From assembly GCA_033439255.1 (NCBI GenBank), contig CM065884.1, positions 124,001-188,000 on the forward strand: a DNA stretch of 64,000 nucleotides. Direction: 5' to 3'. Under the pieces are notes generated by a model. The model was not told where the DNA came from. It made no database searches and saw only the letters and a program-made list of their open reading frames with translations. Numbering within the stretch: position 1 is the first letter of the stretch; each line of letters opens with the position of its first letter. Origin of the DNA: Hericium rajendrae (taxonomy: Eukaryota; Basidiomycota; Agaricomycetes; Russulales; Hericiaceae). Shown in pieces: positions 23,442 to 32,400 of the stretch. The translations under genes were made by a program, and so were the position numbers.

Positions 23442-25804
23442 TGTGCCCCCCTCCAACATGGCGATGTCCGCATCGCCTCTGAAACCTGATCGGATGAAAA
23501 TGACGAGTGAACCCACCCAAGACCCTGCAAGACACGAGCGAGCTCAGAAAGATGGGGATCTCTCTCCCAATCAAGGTCAGAAACCCGATACGCTGTTGAA
23601 GAACCATGCTGTGTAGGCTGTGTTGGTGACCGCCAAGAAGATGCAGCAGAGGGCAGTGGTCGCGCTCGTCGGGGCTTCAATAATGGAGTGCGGTGTCGTT
23701 GCGAACGTTGAACTCGTCGTTGGATTGATCCGAATGGCTGCAAAATTGAATCTGACCGTAATGCGGAGAAGTCGCGGGCTGGCATAGAACATAGGGGCAG
23801 GACCGGAATAGTTGGAAGAGAGTTGGCATCGTCAGCCCAGGAGAATGGTGCGGGTGAGAGTGCGGTAGGGATGGGTTCCATCTTGGGCACCTTCTGCACG
23901 GCAGATTCGATATGGACGGATGGAGTAGTTTGCGCAGCTAAGTCGGTACAGACAGGGTGATGCCGTTCGCCCATCCGAGCCGCAGAGTCGGCAAGAGTGC
24001 GGACACGGGCAGGTAGCGTGTCGGTCTGGACGTGGATGGAGCAGCGCACGATGCGACGTACCTCTGCGCGTTCGAGTTCGCGCCCGATCTTCACCCCTGC
24101 AAACTTACCCTCATCGAATCCATGCTCGCGGCCTTCTATCGTACCAACCTTCCTTCCTGTGGCAGTGCCTTCCTGCAAACCCACATTCCATCCTTCCTTC
24201 AAGCCCGCGGCATGGCCATCAGACAGCACCGTCACCACAATCTCCTTCAGGTGCGTGGGGTCGAGCAGGGCGGGGTCAGGATCCTCGATGAATGGCATGG
24301 CAGCCGCGTAGAGTGGTAACGTCTGCACAGCAGCGTCGGCGCGTAGGGCTGGTAGGGACTCGGAGATCCGGACGGCGGCATCGATGTACGTGCAGACGGG
24401 CCGGTTGTCGGTCTGGACGTGAACGGAGGGCCGCGCAATGCGACGTACCTCGACGCGCTCGAGTACGTGCCCTGCTTGCACACCTGCGGACTTCCCGTCC
24501 TCGAACCCGCGCTCTCGACCCTCCATTATACCCATCTTTCGCCCTGCCTCTAAGCCCTCGCTATATCCCGCTTCTCGGCCTTCTTTCCTCCCCATGGTCA
24601 TCCCTGCTTCCAGACCTTCCTCCCAGACTCCGTACTCCGCTTCCTTGCGTACGCGCGCGAGTAGATCGGTGTCGATCTCGTCGATCGACGTGGCGAGGGA
24701 TGCGGGGGTGCTCGCCTCGGGGCTGCCCTGCTTGGTGCTCTCATTCGAGTCCTCCTCGCGACGCGCGCTCTGTCCTGCCTTTGTGCGTGCCGCCAACCCC
24801 TCACGAAAGCCCGAATTTCGCCCCGCCTTCAGACCCGCCTCATAGCCCTTCTGAATCGCGGTTGCCACGATGTCGTTATGGAGCGCGCGATTGACAAAGG
24901 CGGGCTCGGGCACTGGTGGTTCGTACGCAGCGGCCATACGGGGCTCTCCCAGTTCGATTCCGGGCGTCGGCGGTCTCGAGACGTTGTGCGTGGGCGCGGA
25001 GACGTCATGAAAGGCGGTGGGGAGTGCGTGCTGCACGAGGTACGGGACGTGGGGCATGGGGCGTGCATGCAGGGCGTGCGGGTCGTCCTCGTGGGCTCCA
25101 ACGAGTCCTCCTGACTCGTTCTCGGCGGCGCGGAGATGCGTGGTGCTACTGGGACTCGCGAGTACGTGGTGCGGGGTTGCCGTTCGGATGTGCGGCGCGG
25201 GAGAGGCGGTAGGGGGCGCGAAGTGCGTGTGCTGCACCGAGCTGGTCCCGCGGAGTGCGGGTGGTATGTACTCACCGTGCACGCCATCCAAGCCCTCTCT
25301 GCGGGCCCCGTCCTTGTTCTCAATCTCGTTTCCGGCGGCGCGCGGGGGTACGATATCGCCTGGTGCCACGGGCACGTCGTAAGGTGTCGGGGCATCCGTG
25401 TTCGACGTGGGAGAAGCAGTATGGGGCGTCTGGCGCGCGTTGGGGCTGCACGGTTCACGCGGTTCGTCCGTGGTGGCTGCGTGGTGTGCGTATGGCTCGA
25501 CTGCTACTGCGGGCGGGCGTACGACGTCGGCTTGGGCTGCGGGTATGCCATGGGTGGTCTCGGTGGTCGTGTGCAGCGCGATAGACAGGGCTGGATGTGC
25601 GGGACATGCGGTACGTGCGTGCGAGTCGTTTGGCTGCTGTGTAAGCGCCGTGGGTGGCTCGTTCGCGGTGTTTGGGCCTGGCGGATCGGCGAATGCAACA
25701 GTGGCGACGAGCGGGGCCGCAAGGCTCGTGATGGTGGGCAGGGGGAGTGATGCTGCTGTTGCTGCTCTCCAAGCAGCTGTGGTAGCGCACTTCTTCTTGC
25801 CCAT
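23384..25804 (-). CDS. Element-encoded protein with G-x-x-x-G repeat blocks (806 aa)
   Basis: Sole ORF of LTR element 1, homologous to the ORF of element 2. The start at 25804 is supported by element 2, where the same context (ATATGGGC around the ATG) and protein start occur (MGKKKCATTAAWRAA against MGKNKRAAKAAWRAA). Regions: a basic/Ala N-terminus (1-25); a long Ala/Pro/Thr/His-rich, probably disordered region with repeated AAxNExG motifs (to about 300); three blocks of G-x-x-x-G/E-G repeats (e.g. YEAGLKAGRNSGFREGL; YSEGLEAGRKMGIMEG; AAGLKEGWNVGLQEG), the last two each followed by ER-x-EVRRI and S(I/V)HVQTD; then FSWADDANSLP, a DFSALRS/FGSIQRR basic region and RVLQGLGWVHSS. The G-x-x-x-G blocks recall the FliH stalk, which forms packed helices. 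The ORF reads through the polypurine tract into the LTR and stops at 23384. It could be a divergent Gag or a captured host gene; no domain proves either. Confidence 0.75.
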   Translation of the reverse strand: MGKKKCATTAAWRAATAASLPLPTITSLAAPLVATVAFADPPGPNTANEPPTALTQQPNDSHARTACPAHPALSIALHTTTETTHGIPAAQADVVRPPAVAVEPYAHHAATTDEPREPCSPNARQTPHTASPTSNTDAPTPYDVPVAPGDIVPPRAAGNEIENKDGARREGLDGVHGEYIPPALRGTSSVQHTHFAPPTASPAPHIRTATPHHVLASPSSTTHLRAAENESGGLVGAHEDDPHALHARPMPHVPYLVQHALPTAFHDVSAPTHNVSRPPTPGIELGEPRMAAAYEPPVPEPAFVNRALHNDIVATAIQKGYEAGLKAGRNSGFREGLAARTKAGQSARREEDSNESTKQGSPEASTPASLATSIDEIDTDLLARVRKEAEYGVWEEGLEAGMTMGRKEGREAGYSEGLEAGRKMGIMEGRERGFEDGKSAGVQAGHVLERVEVRRIARPSVHVQTDNRPVCTYIDAAVRISESLPALRADAAVQTLPLYAAAMPFIEDPDPALLDPTHLKEIVVTVLSDGHAAGLKEGWNVGLQEGTATGRKVGTIEGREHGFDEGKFAGVKIGRELERAEVRRIVRCSIHVQTDTLPARVRTLADSAARMGERHHPVCTDLAAQTTPSVHIESAVQKVPKMEPIPTALSPAPFSWADDANSLPTIPVLPLCSMPARDFSALRSDSILQPFGSIQRRVQRSQRHRTPLLKPRRARPLPSAASSWRSPTQPTQHGSSTAYRVSDLDWERDPHLSELARVLQGLGWVHSSFSSDQVSEAMRTSPCWRGAHGVGRRGLPPSRGWVSSSG
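23446..23454 (-). other. polypurine tract of element 1
   Basis: GGAGGGGGG on the minus strand, immediately upstream of the 3' LTR in element orientation; the position and composition are those of a plus-strand primer. The same tract occurs at 39678-39686 in element 2. Confidence 0.7.
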
Positions 25805-26070
25805 ATCGGGTAATTCGACTTGGTTCGAATCGAAAGTTCGAGCGTTGGATGTTCGCGGCGTAGATCACGAAACGAGGATGCTGGGGAGCACCGAAGAGTA
25901 CTAGAAGAACGTGATAAGAGCAGACAAATGATGGGTGAACACTTAGAGCACAGAAGATCACTGTGGAAGCACGACACGAGCGCGCAACGGAACACGAGGC
26001 GTGACGAGAGACGACAAGAGCTCGAAAAGACACAAAAAAAAGGACAGGGAGAGCAGTGCAGTGCAGCGTA

Positions 26071-26095
26071 TGTCGAACTCACACTCTCATCACCA
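26071..26095 (-). other. tRNA-like primer-binding site of element 1
   Basis: The plus strand reads ...TCGAACTCACACTCTC then ATCACCA, i.e. the look of a tRNA 3' end: T-loop, T-stem strand, acceptor strand and CCA. On the element strand this is TGGTGATGAGAG..., a primer-binding site two bases after the 5' LTR. Element 2 has the same 12-base core ending in CCA. The tRNA is not identified; the acceptor strand would start GATGAG. Confidence 0.65.
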
Positions 26096-26097
26096 GG

Positions 26098-26269
26098 TGG
26101 AGTGGGCCCAGGGGACTCTAGCTATGCCCCGAAGGAATGCAGATGAATGCTGATGACAACCTAGCTACTGTGACATGCTACAGACATGGGCTATGCTGAC
26201 TAAGCCCTCGGCTAACCACTGCTGCTGACCCAACCTCTGGAGGGTGGGAGACCTCGTCTCCCCACTCCA
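26098..26269 (-). repeat. 5' LTR of element 1
   Basis: 172 bp direct repeat of 23270-23441, TG...CA ends. Presumed to hold the promoter and RNA start of the element. Confidence 0.9.
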
Positions 26270-26450
26270 ACGGTTCATCCACCAAGTTATCCTCGTCGTC
26301 GAGCGGGTTCTGTAAGGTATTGTAGATAACTTTCTGGACAGCCCTGACGGAGCAACAGTGCATCTCAGCAAGCTCAGTCATTAATATGCCGGCTCGAAAT
26401 TGGCATCGTATGACAGCATGCTCCGAGCGATCTATACCACGATACGGAGA

Positions 26451-28374
26451 CCTGCGGAAGGATGTCAGTTCGACTATGAGTCAAAGGCATGGGATGTCCT
26501 GCTCACGGCATCGATGATGGTCTGGGGAAGTGAGCAGTGCTGCAACGTGCGGTGGGAAGGCCGCGAAAAGCAATCAAGGTACGGAGAGAAGAGTGCATGC
26601 AGAGACAGGATGGCATAGACAAAAACTGCCTTGAGTCTACCGGAGAAAGAGTCCGGGCACGTAGCTGAAATGACTGAATATGAACGCCGCCGCCTGCAGA
26701 TTGCCTCACATCAGCCACCGGACCGCTGTTCAGGACAACAGTAGCCATTATAACCAGTGGTTGAATACCTCAGAAGGCCGCTGGCCACAGGCGTCTACCT
26801 AAATCTAGCGTCTATGATGTCATTGGACGTGCCAGCAGGTGTATACGGCATCTCGGAGAAGGCAACGCATGCTCATCAAAAGCAGGTGAAGAGATCTGCG
26901 AAGCAGATTTAGAATGCCAAGATGCACGAGGATGGTGCGTACCAAGAACGGGTCGATATCCTATGACAGCGTAAAGTTGCTGTCACGGAGATTAAGAACT
27001 GTCGGTGCGACATGCAGAATTAATGATTGTGATCTGCGTAAGTCCCGGTGTTCAACGGCTATGATCGCGCGCTTACCACCGCTGAACCTCTATGCCACTG
27101 CCATATAGAATGCTCGATATGCATGAACGCTTGAACCATGTCCGGCTCACGCGTGCGCTGGCCTACAGCCTTGGAGGCTAGTTCTGGCGAGCCGATGGAG
27201 GAGGAGGCGGTCCCGCGACTGGGTGGGAAAAGGTCGTTGAGGACGGGGTGAGTGCAACGGTGCACTGTCGCCTTGCGGGCGGTGGCTGACGGGATCATCG
27301 TTGCACTCAGTCTGGCAAGAGGGAGAATCAGCAGGATGGGGAATGCGCGAAGCAGGAGCAACGACAAGGTTTGCGCAGACCCAAAAAGAGACGTTGATAT
27401 CGAGCCTGAAAATGCGCGCTCGTTCATCCAGCGATACGTTACCGTTACCCCAAGAGCTCGGCTGCAAGTTCACTAGAGCTATTCGGTTACGATAATGGCT
27501 GTCGGCGTATCGGCGACAAACACATGATACGATCGAAGCATACGGGCGCAAGTGGGTACACCAGCAAGCAGGCAAACATGCAGTGGCTCATGCGCCCGGG
27601 GTCCACCGAGATGCGGCCAGGGGCCTGAGGTGAGGCCCGGGACGGAAGCCATTCTGCTAATATAAGATAAGATAACAGGGTTACTACTTCTGGAAGGGGA
27701 GTCCGGGAGCAGATGTACCTCCGCTCAGAGTCAGTCAGAGTCATAGGTCAGTTCACAACGGGGCATTGTATCACGAACGCACGATGATCGGTATGAAAAA
27801 GTGGAGTAATGCACTGACGGCATTCCATCATGTCAATTCGTCGGCGACCATTGTCAGCAACAATTGTCGGGCAGTTAGAGGGCACAAAGTTCAAGGACTT
27901 TGCCGTCGATGAAGATATATGATGCTGCTATAGCAAATTGATATGTAAGCAGCCAGGGTTTGAGTTCTGTCGGGATCGTCATTGGTGCTAACCTGGTGAC
28001 AGACATGGTGAAGTCAATAATGTGGGCATCCACGTGTTGAATAATTGTGCTAACGAGCATGAACTGACAGACTTTCCGTGAAGCACAATCCAATTGTGAG
28101 GCGCTTGCGCCGTGAAGTCGCCGCCCAAGCTGCGTGGATATAAGAGATCAGAGCAGTGCTTCCTTCTGCCATTATCAACCAGCAGACTCTCGTCAGGGTT
28201 CAAATTTGCATCTCCCTCTGTTCTTACACCGTAGTATTCTGTGCCGTTTTCAATCTTGTGTCGGCTGTAAGCTCATTTGAAATCTTTCTCCCTGTCTTCT
28301 ATTGACATTCTAATTGCAGGTTTAGCACAGCAACATATTCTGTGCGTTAACTTGCGTCTACATACTTGAATAAA
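26451..28374. other. spacer between the two HTH/SAM-like genes
   Basis: No gene is firmly supported. A minus-strand frame at 27059-27427 has one hydrophobic segment (TLSLLLLRAFPILLILPLAR) and could be a small membrane protein; it lacks other support. Upstream exons of both flanking genes may lie here, since both first visible exons begin at splice acceptors or near them. Confidence 0.35.
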
Positions 28375-28899
28375 ATGTCGTACGTCGGGGGTTTGTTTAT
28401 GAACAGAGCACGATTTACTGTTACTCGGCATTGCAGCGCTGTCGCTCGGCGTGTCATCACTCGCTCCGAGCGGGCTGTTCTTCGGTTCAAGTGGCGCGGC
28501 GGCAAAAGCATGAATTCCCTTGCAGATCAGCATCTATGCTCTATTCGGACTGTTCGCAGAGCAGTCGAGAATCTCTCTTGGGACGATTTAACTGAAGACA
28601 ATATTCACGTCCAGCAATGGAAAGCCGACAACATCGACGACAAGTATCTGGTCGCAGGTCTGGAGTCCATCAACATTGTTGATATGCAACATGATAATCC
28701 TATCGTGAACAACGTGCAGGCCGAAGGCGATGGTAAGCAATCATCTCTAGCCATCGAATCTGGTGTTGAAAGCGTCGTATTTCATTTGCATGCTCATATT
28801 CTTGCAACAGACCATGATCATCATGGCGAGCGCTGCACATGAAACAGTCACTTAGTGCATTGAGGGAATGCCAGGCGAGCTTGACAAAGTGCCATTGTT

Positions 28900-29965
28900 G
28901 ATTGGCCATCCTGCGCTGGCCCGTCCGTCACAATGTAGCAGTCATCCAATGACAGGCCTGCCCTTCCTATGTACCAATGGGTCATTGTCCGGCCTCTAGT
29001 CATTTAATCTGTAGTGTCCATTCATCATTGACCGGCCTGTCCTCTGATGTCCATTGGATCATTGGCTGGCCCACTTGATCCCACGGGATATCAGTTGCTC
29101 GGCCCGTCCTCTACCATCCATTGGGTCATCGACGGGCCTGTCCCCTTATAATGTCTACTGGTCATTCATCATTGATGGGCCCATCCTCTGATGTCCGATG
29201 GGTCATTGGCTGGCCCTCTCGATCCCGTGGGATATCAGTTGCTCGGCCTGTCCTCTACCGTCCATTGGGTCATTAGCTGGCCCATCTCCTTATAATGTCT
29301 ACTGGTCATTCATCATTGACCGGCCTGTCCTCTGACATCCATTGGATCATTGGCTGGCCCACTTGATCCCGCGGGATATCAGTTGCTCGGCCCGTCCTCT
29401 ACCGTCCATTGGGTCATTAGCTGGCCCATCCCCTTATAATGTCTACTGGTCATTCATCATTGACGGGCCTGTCCTCTGATGTCCAATGGGTCATTGGCTG
29501 GCCCTCTCAATCCCGCGGAATGTCAATTGCTCAGCCGGTTCTCTACCATCCATTGGGTCATCGACGGGCCTGTCCCCTTATAATGTCTACTGGTCATTCA
29601 TCATTGACGGGCCCATCATCTGATGTCCGATGGGTCATTGGCTGGCCCTCTCGATCCCGCGGGATATCAGTTGCTCGGCCCATCCTCTACCATCCATTGG
29701 ATCATTGACAGGCCCATCCTCTTACAATTTCTACTGGTCATTGGGTCATTGGCTGGCCCATCCTCTTACAATACCACTGCATATTCATCATTGACTGGCC
29801 CGTCCTCTGACATCCAATGGGTCATTGGCTGGCCTGTCCTTTAACAATGTCTACTGTACATTCATCATTGACGGGCCCATTCTCCACTGTCTAATGGGTC
29901 ATTGGCTGGTCCACTTGATCCTACAGGTTGTCAATTGCTCGGCCCATCCTCTACTGTCCAATGAG
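28900..29965 (+). repeat. outer repeat zone of left arm
   Basis: About seven to eight units of roughly 140 bp built on phrases such as GGTCATTGGCTGGCCC, TCATCATTGACGGGCC and CCTTATAATGTCTACTGG. Mirrored at 33755-34820 on the other arm. Confidence 0.8.
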
Positions 29966-29969
29966 ATGT

Positions 29970-31540
29970 TATTGGATCTCATGGAATCCTGCCAGACTCT
30001 ATCTTAGATGTTTTCAGATCCCATGTGATCCCACAGGATTCTGTTTTAGACATTTTCAGATCCCATGAGATCCTGTGGGATTCTATCTTAGACATTTTTG
30101 AATCCCATGAAATTCTCCAGGATTCTGTTTTAGACATTTTTGGATCCCATGGAATCTTGCAGGATTCTGTTTTAAACATTTTTGAGAATCCCGCGGGATT
30201 CTCTTTTGGACATTTTTGGATCCCATGGGATCCCATGGGATTTTGTTTTAGACATTTTCAGGGATCCCGTGGGATTCTGTCTTAGACATTTTCTGACTGC
30301 ATGAAATCCCGCAGGATTTTGTTTTAAACATTTTTAGAGATCCCGCAAGATTCTGTTTTGGACATTTTTGGATCCCATGGGATCCCATGAGATTTTGTTT
30401 TAGACATTTTTAGGGATCCCGCAGAAATTTGTCTTAGACATTTTCTGACTGCATGAAATCCCACGGGATTCAGTTTTAGACATTTTCGGAGATCCCGTGG
30501 GATTCTGTCTTAGTAGACATTTTCTAACCACATGAAATCCCACGAGATTTTGTTTTAGACATTTTTAGGGATCCCACGGGATTCTGTCTTAGACATTTTC
30601 TGACTGCATGAAATCTCGCGGGATTCAGTTTTAGACATTTTCGGAGATCCCGTGGGATTCTGTCTTAGTAGACATTTTCTAACCACATGAAATCCCACGA
30701 GATTTTGTTTTAGACATTTTTAGGGATCCCACGGGATTCTGTCTTAGACATTTTCTGACTGCATGAAATCCTGCGGGATTCAGTTTTAGACATTTTCGGA
30801 GATCCTGCGGGATTCTGTCTTAGTAGACATTTTCTAACCACATGAAATCCCACGAGATTTTGTTTTAGACATTTTTAGGGATCCCACGGGATTCTGTCTT
30901 AGACATTTTCTGACTGCATGAAATCTCGCGGGATTCAGTTTTAGACATTTTCGGAGATCCCGCGGGATTCTGTCTTAGTAGACATTTTCTAACCACATGA
31001 AATCCCACGGGATTCTGTCTTAGACATTTTCTGACTGCATGAAATCCCACGGGATTCAGTTTTAGACATTTTCAGAGATCCCGCAGGATTCTGTCTTAGT
31101 AGACATTTTCTAACCACATGAAATCCCACGCAATTCTGTCTTAGACATTTTCAGGTATCTCGTAGGATTCTATCTTAGACATTTTTCGACCACATGAAAT
31201 TCTGCGGAATTCTGTTTTAGATGTTTTCAGATCTCATAGGATCTTGTGAGATTCTGTTTTAGACATTTTTAGATCCCATGAGATTCTGTCTTAGATATTT
31301 TCAGATCACATGAAATCTCACAGACTCTGTCTTAGACATTTTTGGATCCCATAAAATCTTGTCTTAGATGCTTTTAAATTTCATAGGATCAAATTATATG
31401 AGATGTTGTTTTAGACACTTTCAAATCCTATCATGGGATATTACAGGATTCTGTTTTGGATAATCTTGTGAAATCTCATCTTAGACACTTTTGGATCTTA
31501 TGGAATTCTGTAGAATTCTGTTCTATAGACTTTTGCTTCT
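29970..31540 (+). repeat. inner repeat zone of left arm
   Basis: More than thirty copies of a roughly 47-50 bp unit, GATCCCnnGGGATTCTG followed by TTTTAGACATTTTC. Units become degenerate and AT-rich toward the centre. The mirrored zone is about 32400-33750. Confidence 0.85.
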
Positions 31541-31543
31541 CAC

Positions 31544-31660
31544 ATTAGCAAACATGGTCATTTTTCTGACTCATTGACAGTGGTCTGACTCATCTGAAAG
31601 TAGTCTGACTTATGCAAATCAGACCATTGTCAGTGAGTCAGAAAAATGGTCATCTTTGCC
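31544..31660. repeat. internal stem-loop near the fold-back centre
   Basis: About 48 bp (from GCAAACATGGTCATTTTTCT to TGGTCTGAC) are repeated in reverse complement at 31612-31660, separated by about 20 bp. This hairpin is not mirrored on the right side, so it is independent of the main inverted repeat and may be a nested miniature element. Confidence 0.7.
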
Positions 31661-32400
31661 TATCTCAGATATATTTATCTAGAAATTCAATCTGAGATAC
31701 CAGAATAGCAAAGTAACAAGTGATATGTAAAAATAGTGATATGTGTCTTGAAGTGTAGTACAATGTCATCTGAGTGGTAAACAAGTGGTCTGACTGTCAT
31801 AGCTGTCCTGGCTCACTTGCAAACTGCAAAATACTGGATAAAATGCTTTGTGTAAAACAAAAATTTGTAAATATCTCAGTTAGTTCTGATCCAATTGATA
31901 TAAAAATGTTACTATATGAAAGGTCCTGAAAAACCTGCATCTAATCCAATATATTGCTAAATATATTCTCCAATTGAACCATAAAAAACTGCAATATACT
32001 GATTTGTACAATTTTTAAGTATAATATTTGTATCATGACCTCAACCAGTCCTTATATAACTTAATGCATGTTACCTTCAATTAGATATTAAGAAATCATC
32101 TATCAAAGAGTGCATATAGTTGTTTAAGCACACATTTTCATATTTGGCAGTTAATATAAATAAAAAAAGTGTTACATTTGAATTCAGCTCACAAAATGAA
32201 GCAAATGTATATAGATATATTGTATAGTTAAGTACTAAACTTGGCATAATTGCTTATAGAACAATTTGGATGTCACATCTAAGCATAGCTTGAGATTCTT
32301 GGATAATTGCCAAATTGATAAATTACCATTGGATCTCATGAGATGACACTAAATCAGCATTTTGCAAAATATCATGGTAACTCAGGTGAAACCTTATAAA
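31660..32400. other. AT-rich centre of the fold-back element
   Basis: No arm symmetry, no repeats of the arm type and no coding frame. The loop of the hairpin. Confidence 0.6.

Larger units (their letters stand above)
23270..26269 (-). mobile_element. LTR retrotransposon-like element 1, non-autonomous, 3.0 kb
   Basis: Exactly 3,000 bp between ACGG duplications. It has 172-bp LTRs at 23270-23441 and 26098-26269 that start TGGAGTGGG and end CCCACTCCA, so TG...CA with a terminal inverted repeat. The element reads on the minus strand. The primer-binding site lies at 26071-26095, two bases inside the 5' LTR, and a polypurine tract (GGAGGGGGG on the minus strand) at 23446-23454, four bases before the 3' LTR. 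Its only long gene is the 806-codon ORF. No reverse transcriptase, integrase, protease or Cys/His knuckle motif is seen, so it must be mobilised by another element. The LTRs differ at one position (23303 against 26131), so the insertion is recent. It sits inside an HTH/SAM-like gene. Confidence 0.85.
22417..26450 (-). pseudogene. HTH plus SAM-like gene, copy 1, split by LTR element
   Basis: The exon near 26274-26450 (minus) reads DRSEHAVIRCQFRAGILMTE then LAEMHCCSVRAVQKVIYNTL, a helix-turn-helix of the homeodomain/transposase type, and stays open up to NLVDEP. It stops exactly at the LTR element. Beyond the element the frame resumes at 23269 (CRERDTNTRHHPSRQRSG). After further introns, a SAM-like helical domain follows near 22790-22925 (RQFLIMIDMNNPAYFRRFSD, FGIKSQHDLMRLKRSMTREY). 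Copy 2 at 28375-35117 has the same order of domains. The protein is probably DNA-binding with a protein-interaction domain. The 4-bp duplication ACGG marks the insertion. The gene is broken as it stands unless the element is spliced out. The ends are approximate; the frame after the SAM-like part runs to 22417. Confidence 0.55.

Noticed and set aside
25136-25904. Long plus-strand open frames inside LTR element 1 (and 41421-42296 inside element 2)
   Set aside because: They lie opposite the conserved element ORF in GC-rich sequence and are not conserved as proteins between the elements; they are mirror frames.
23270-26269. Element 1 as a DNA transposon with short inverted repeats TGGAGTGGG/CCCACTCCA
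   Set aside because: The inverted ends belong to each 172-bp LTR; the two LTRs are direct repeats and a primer-binding site and polypurine tract are present.
28900-31540. Array of regular repeats as a possible CRISPR
   Set aside because: Eukaryotic context, units abut without unique spacers, and the whole array is inverted-repeated.
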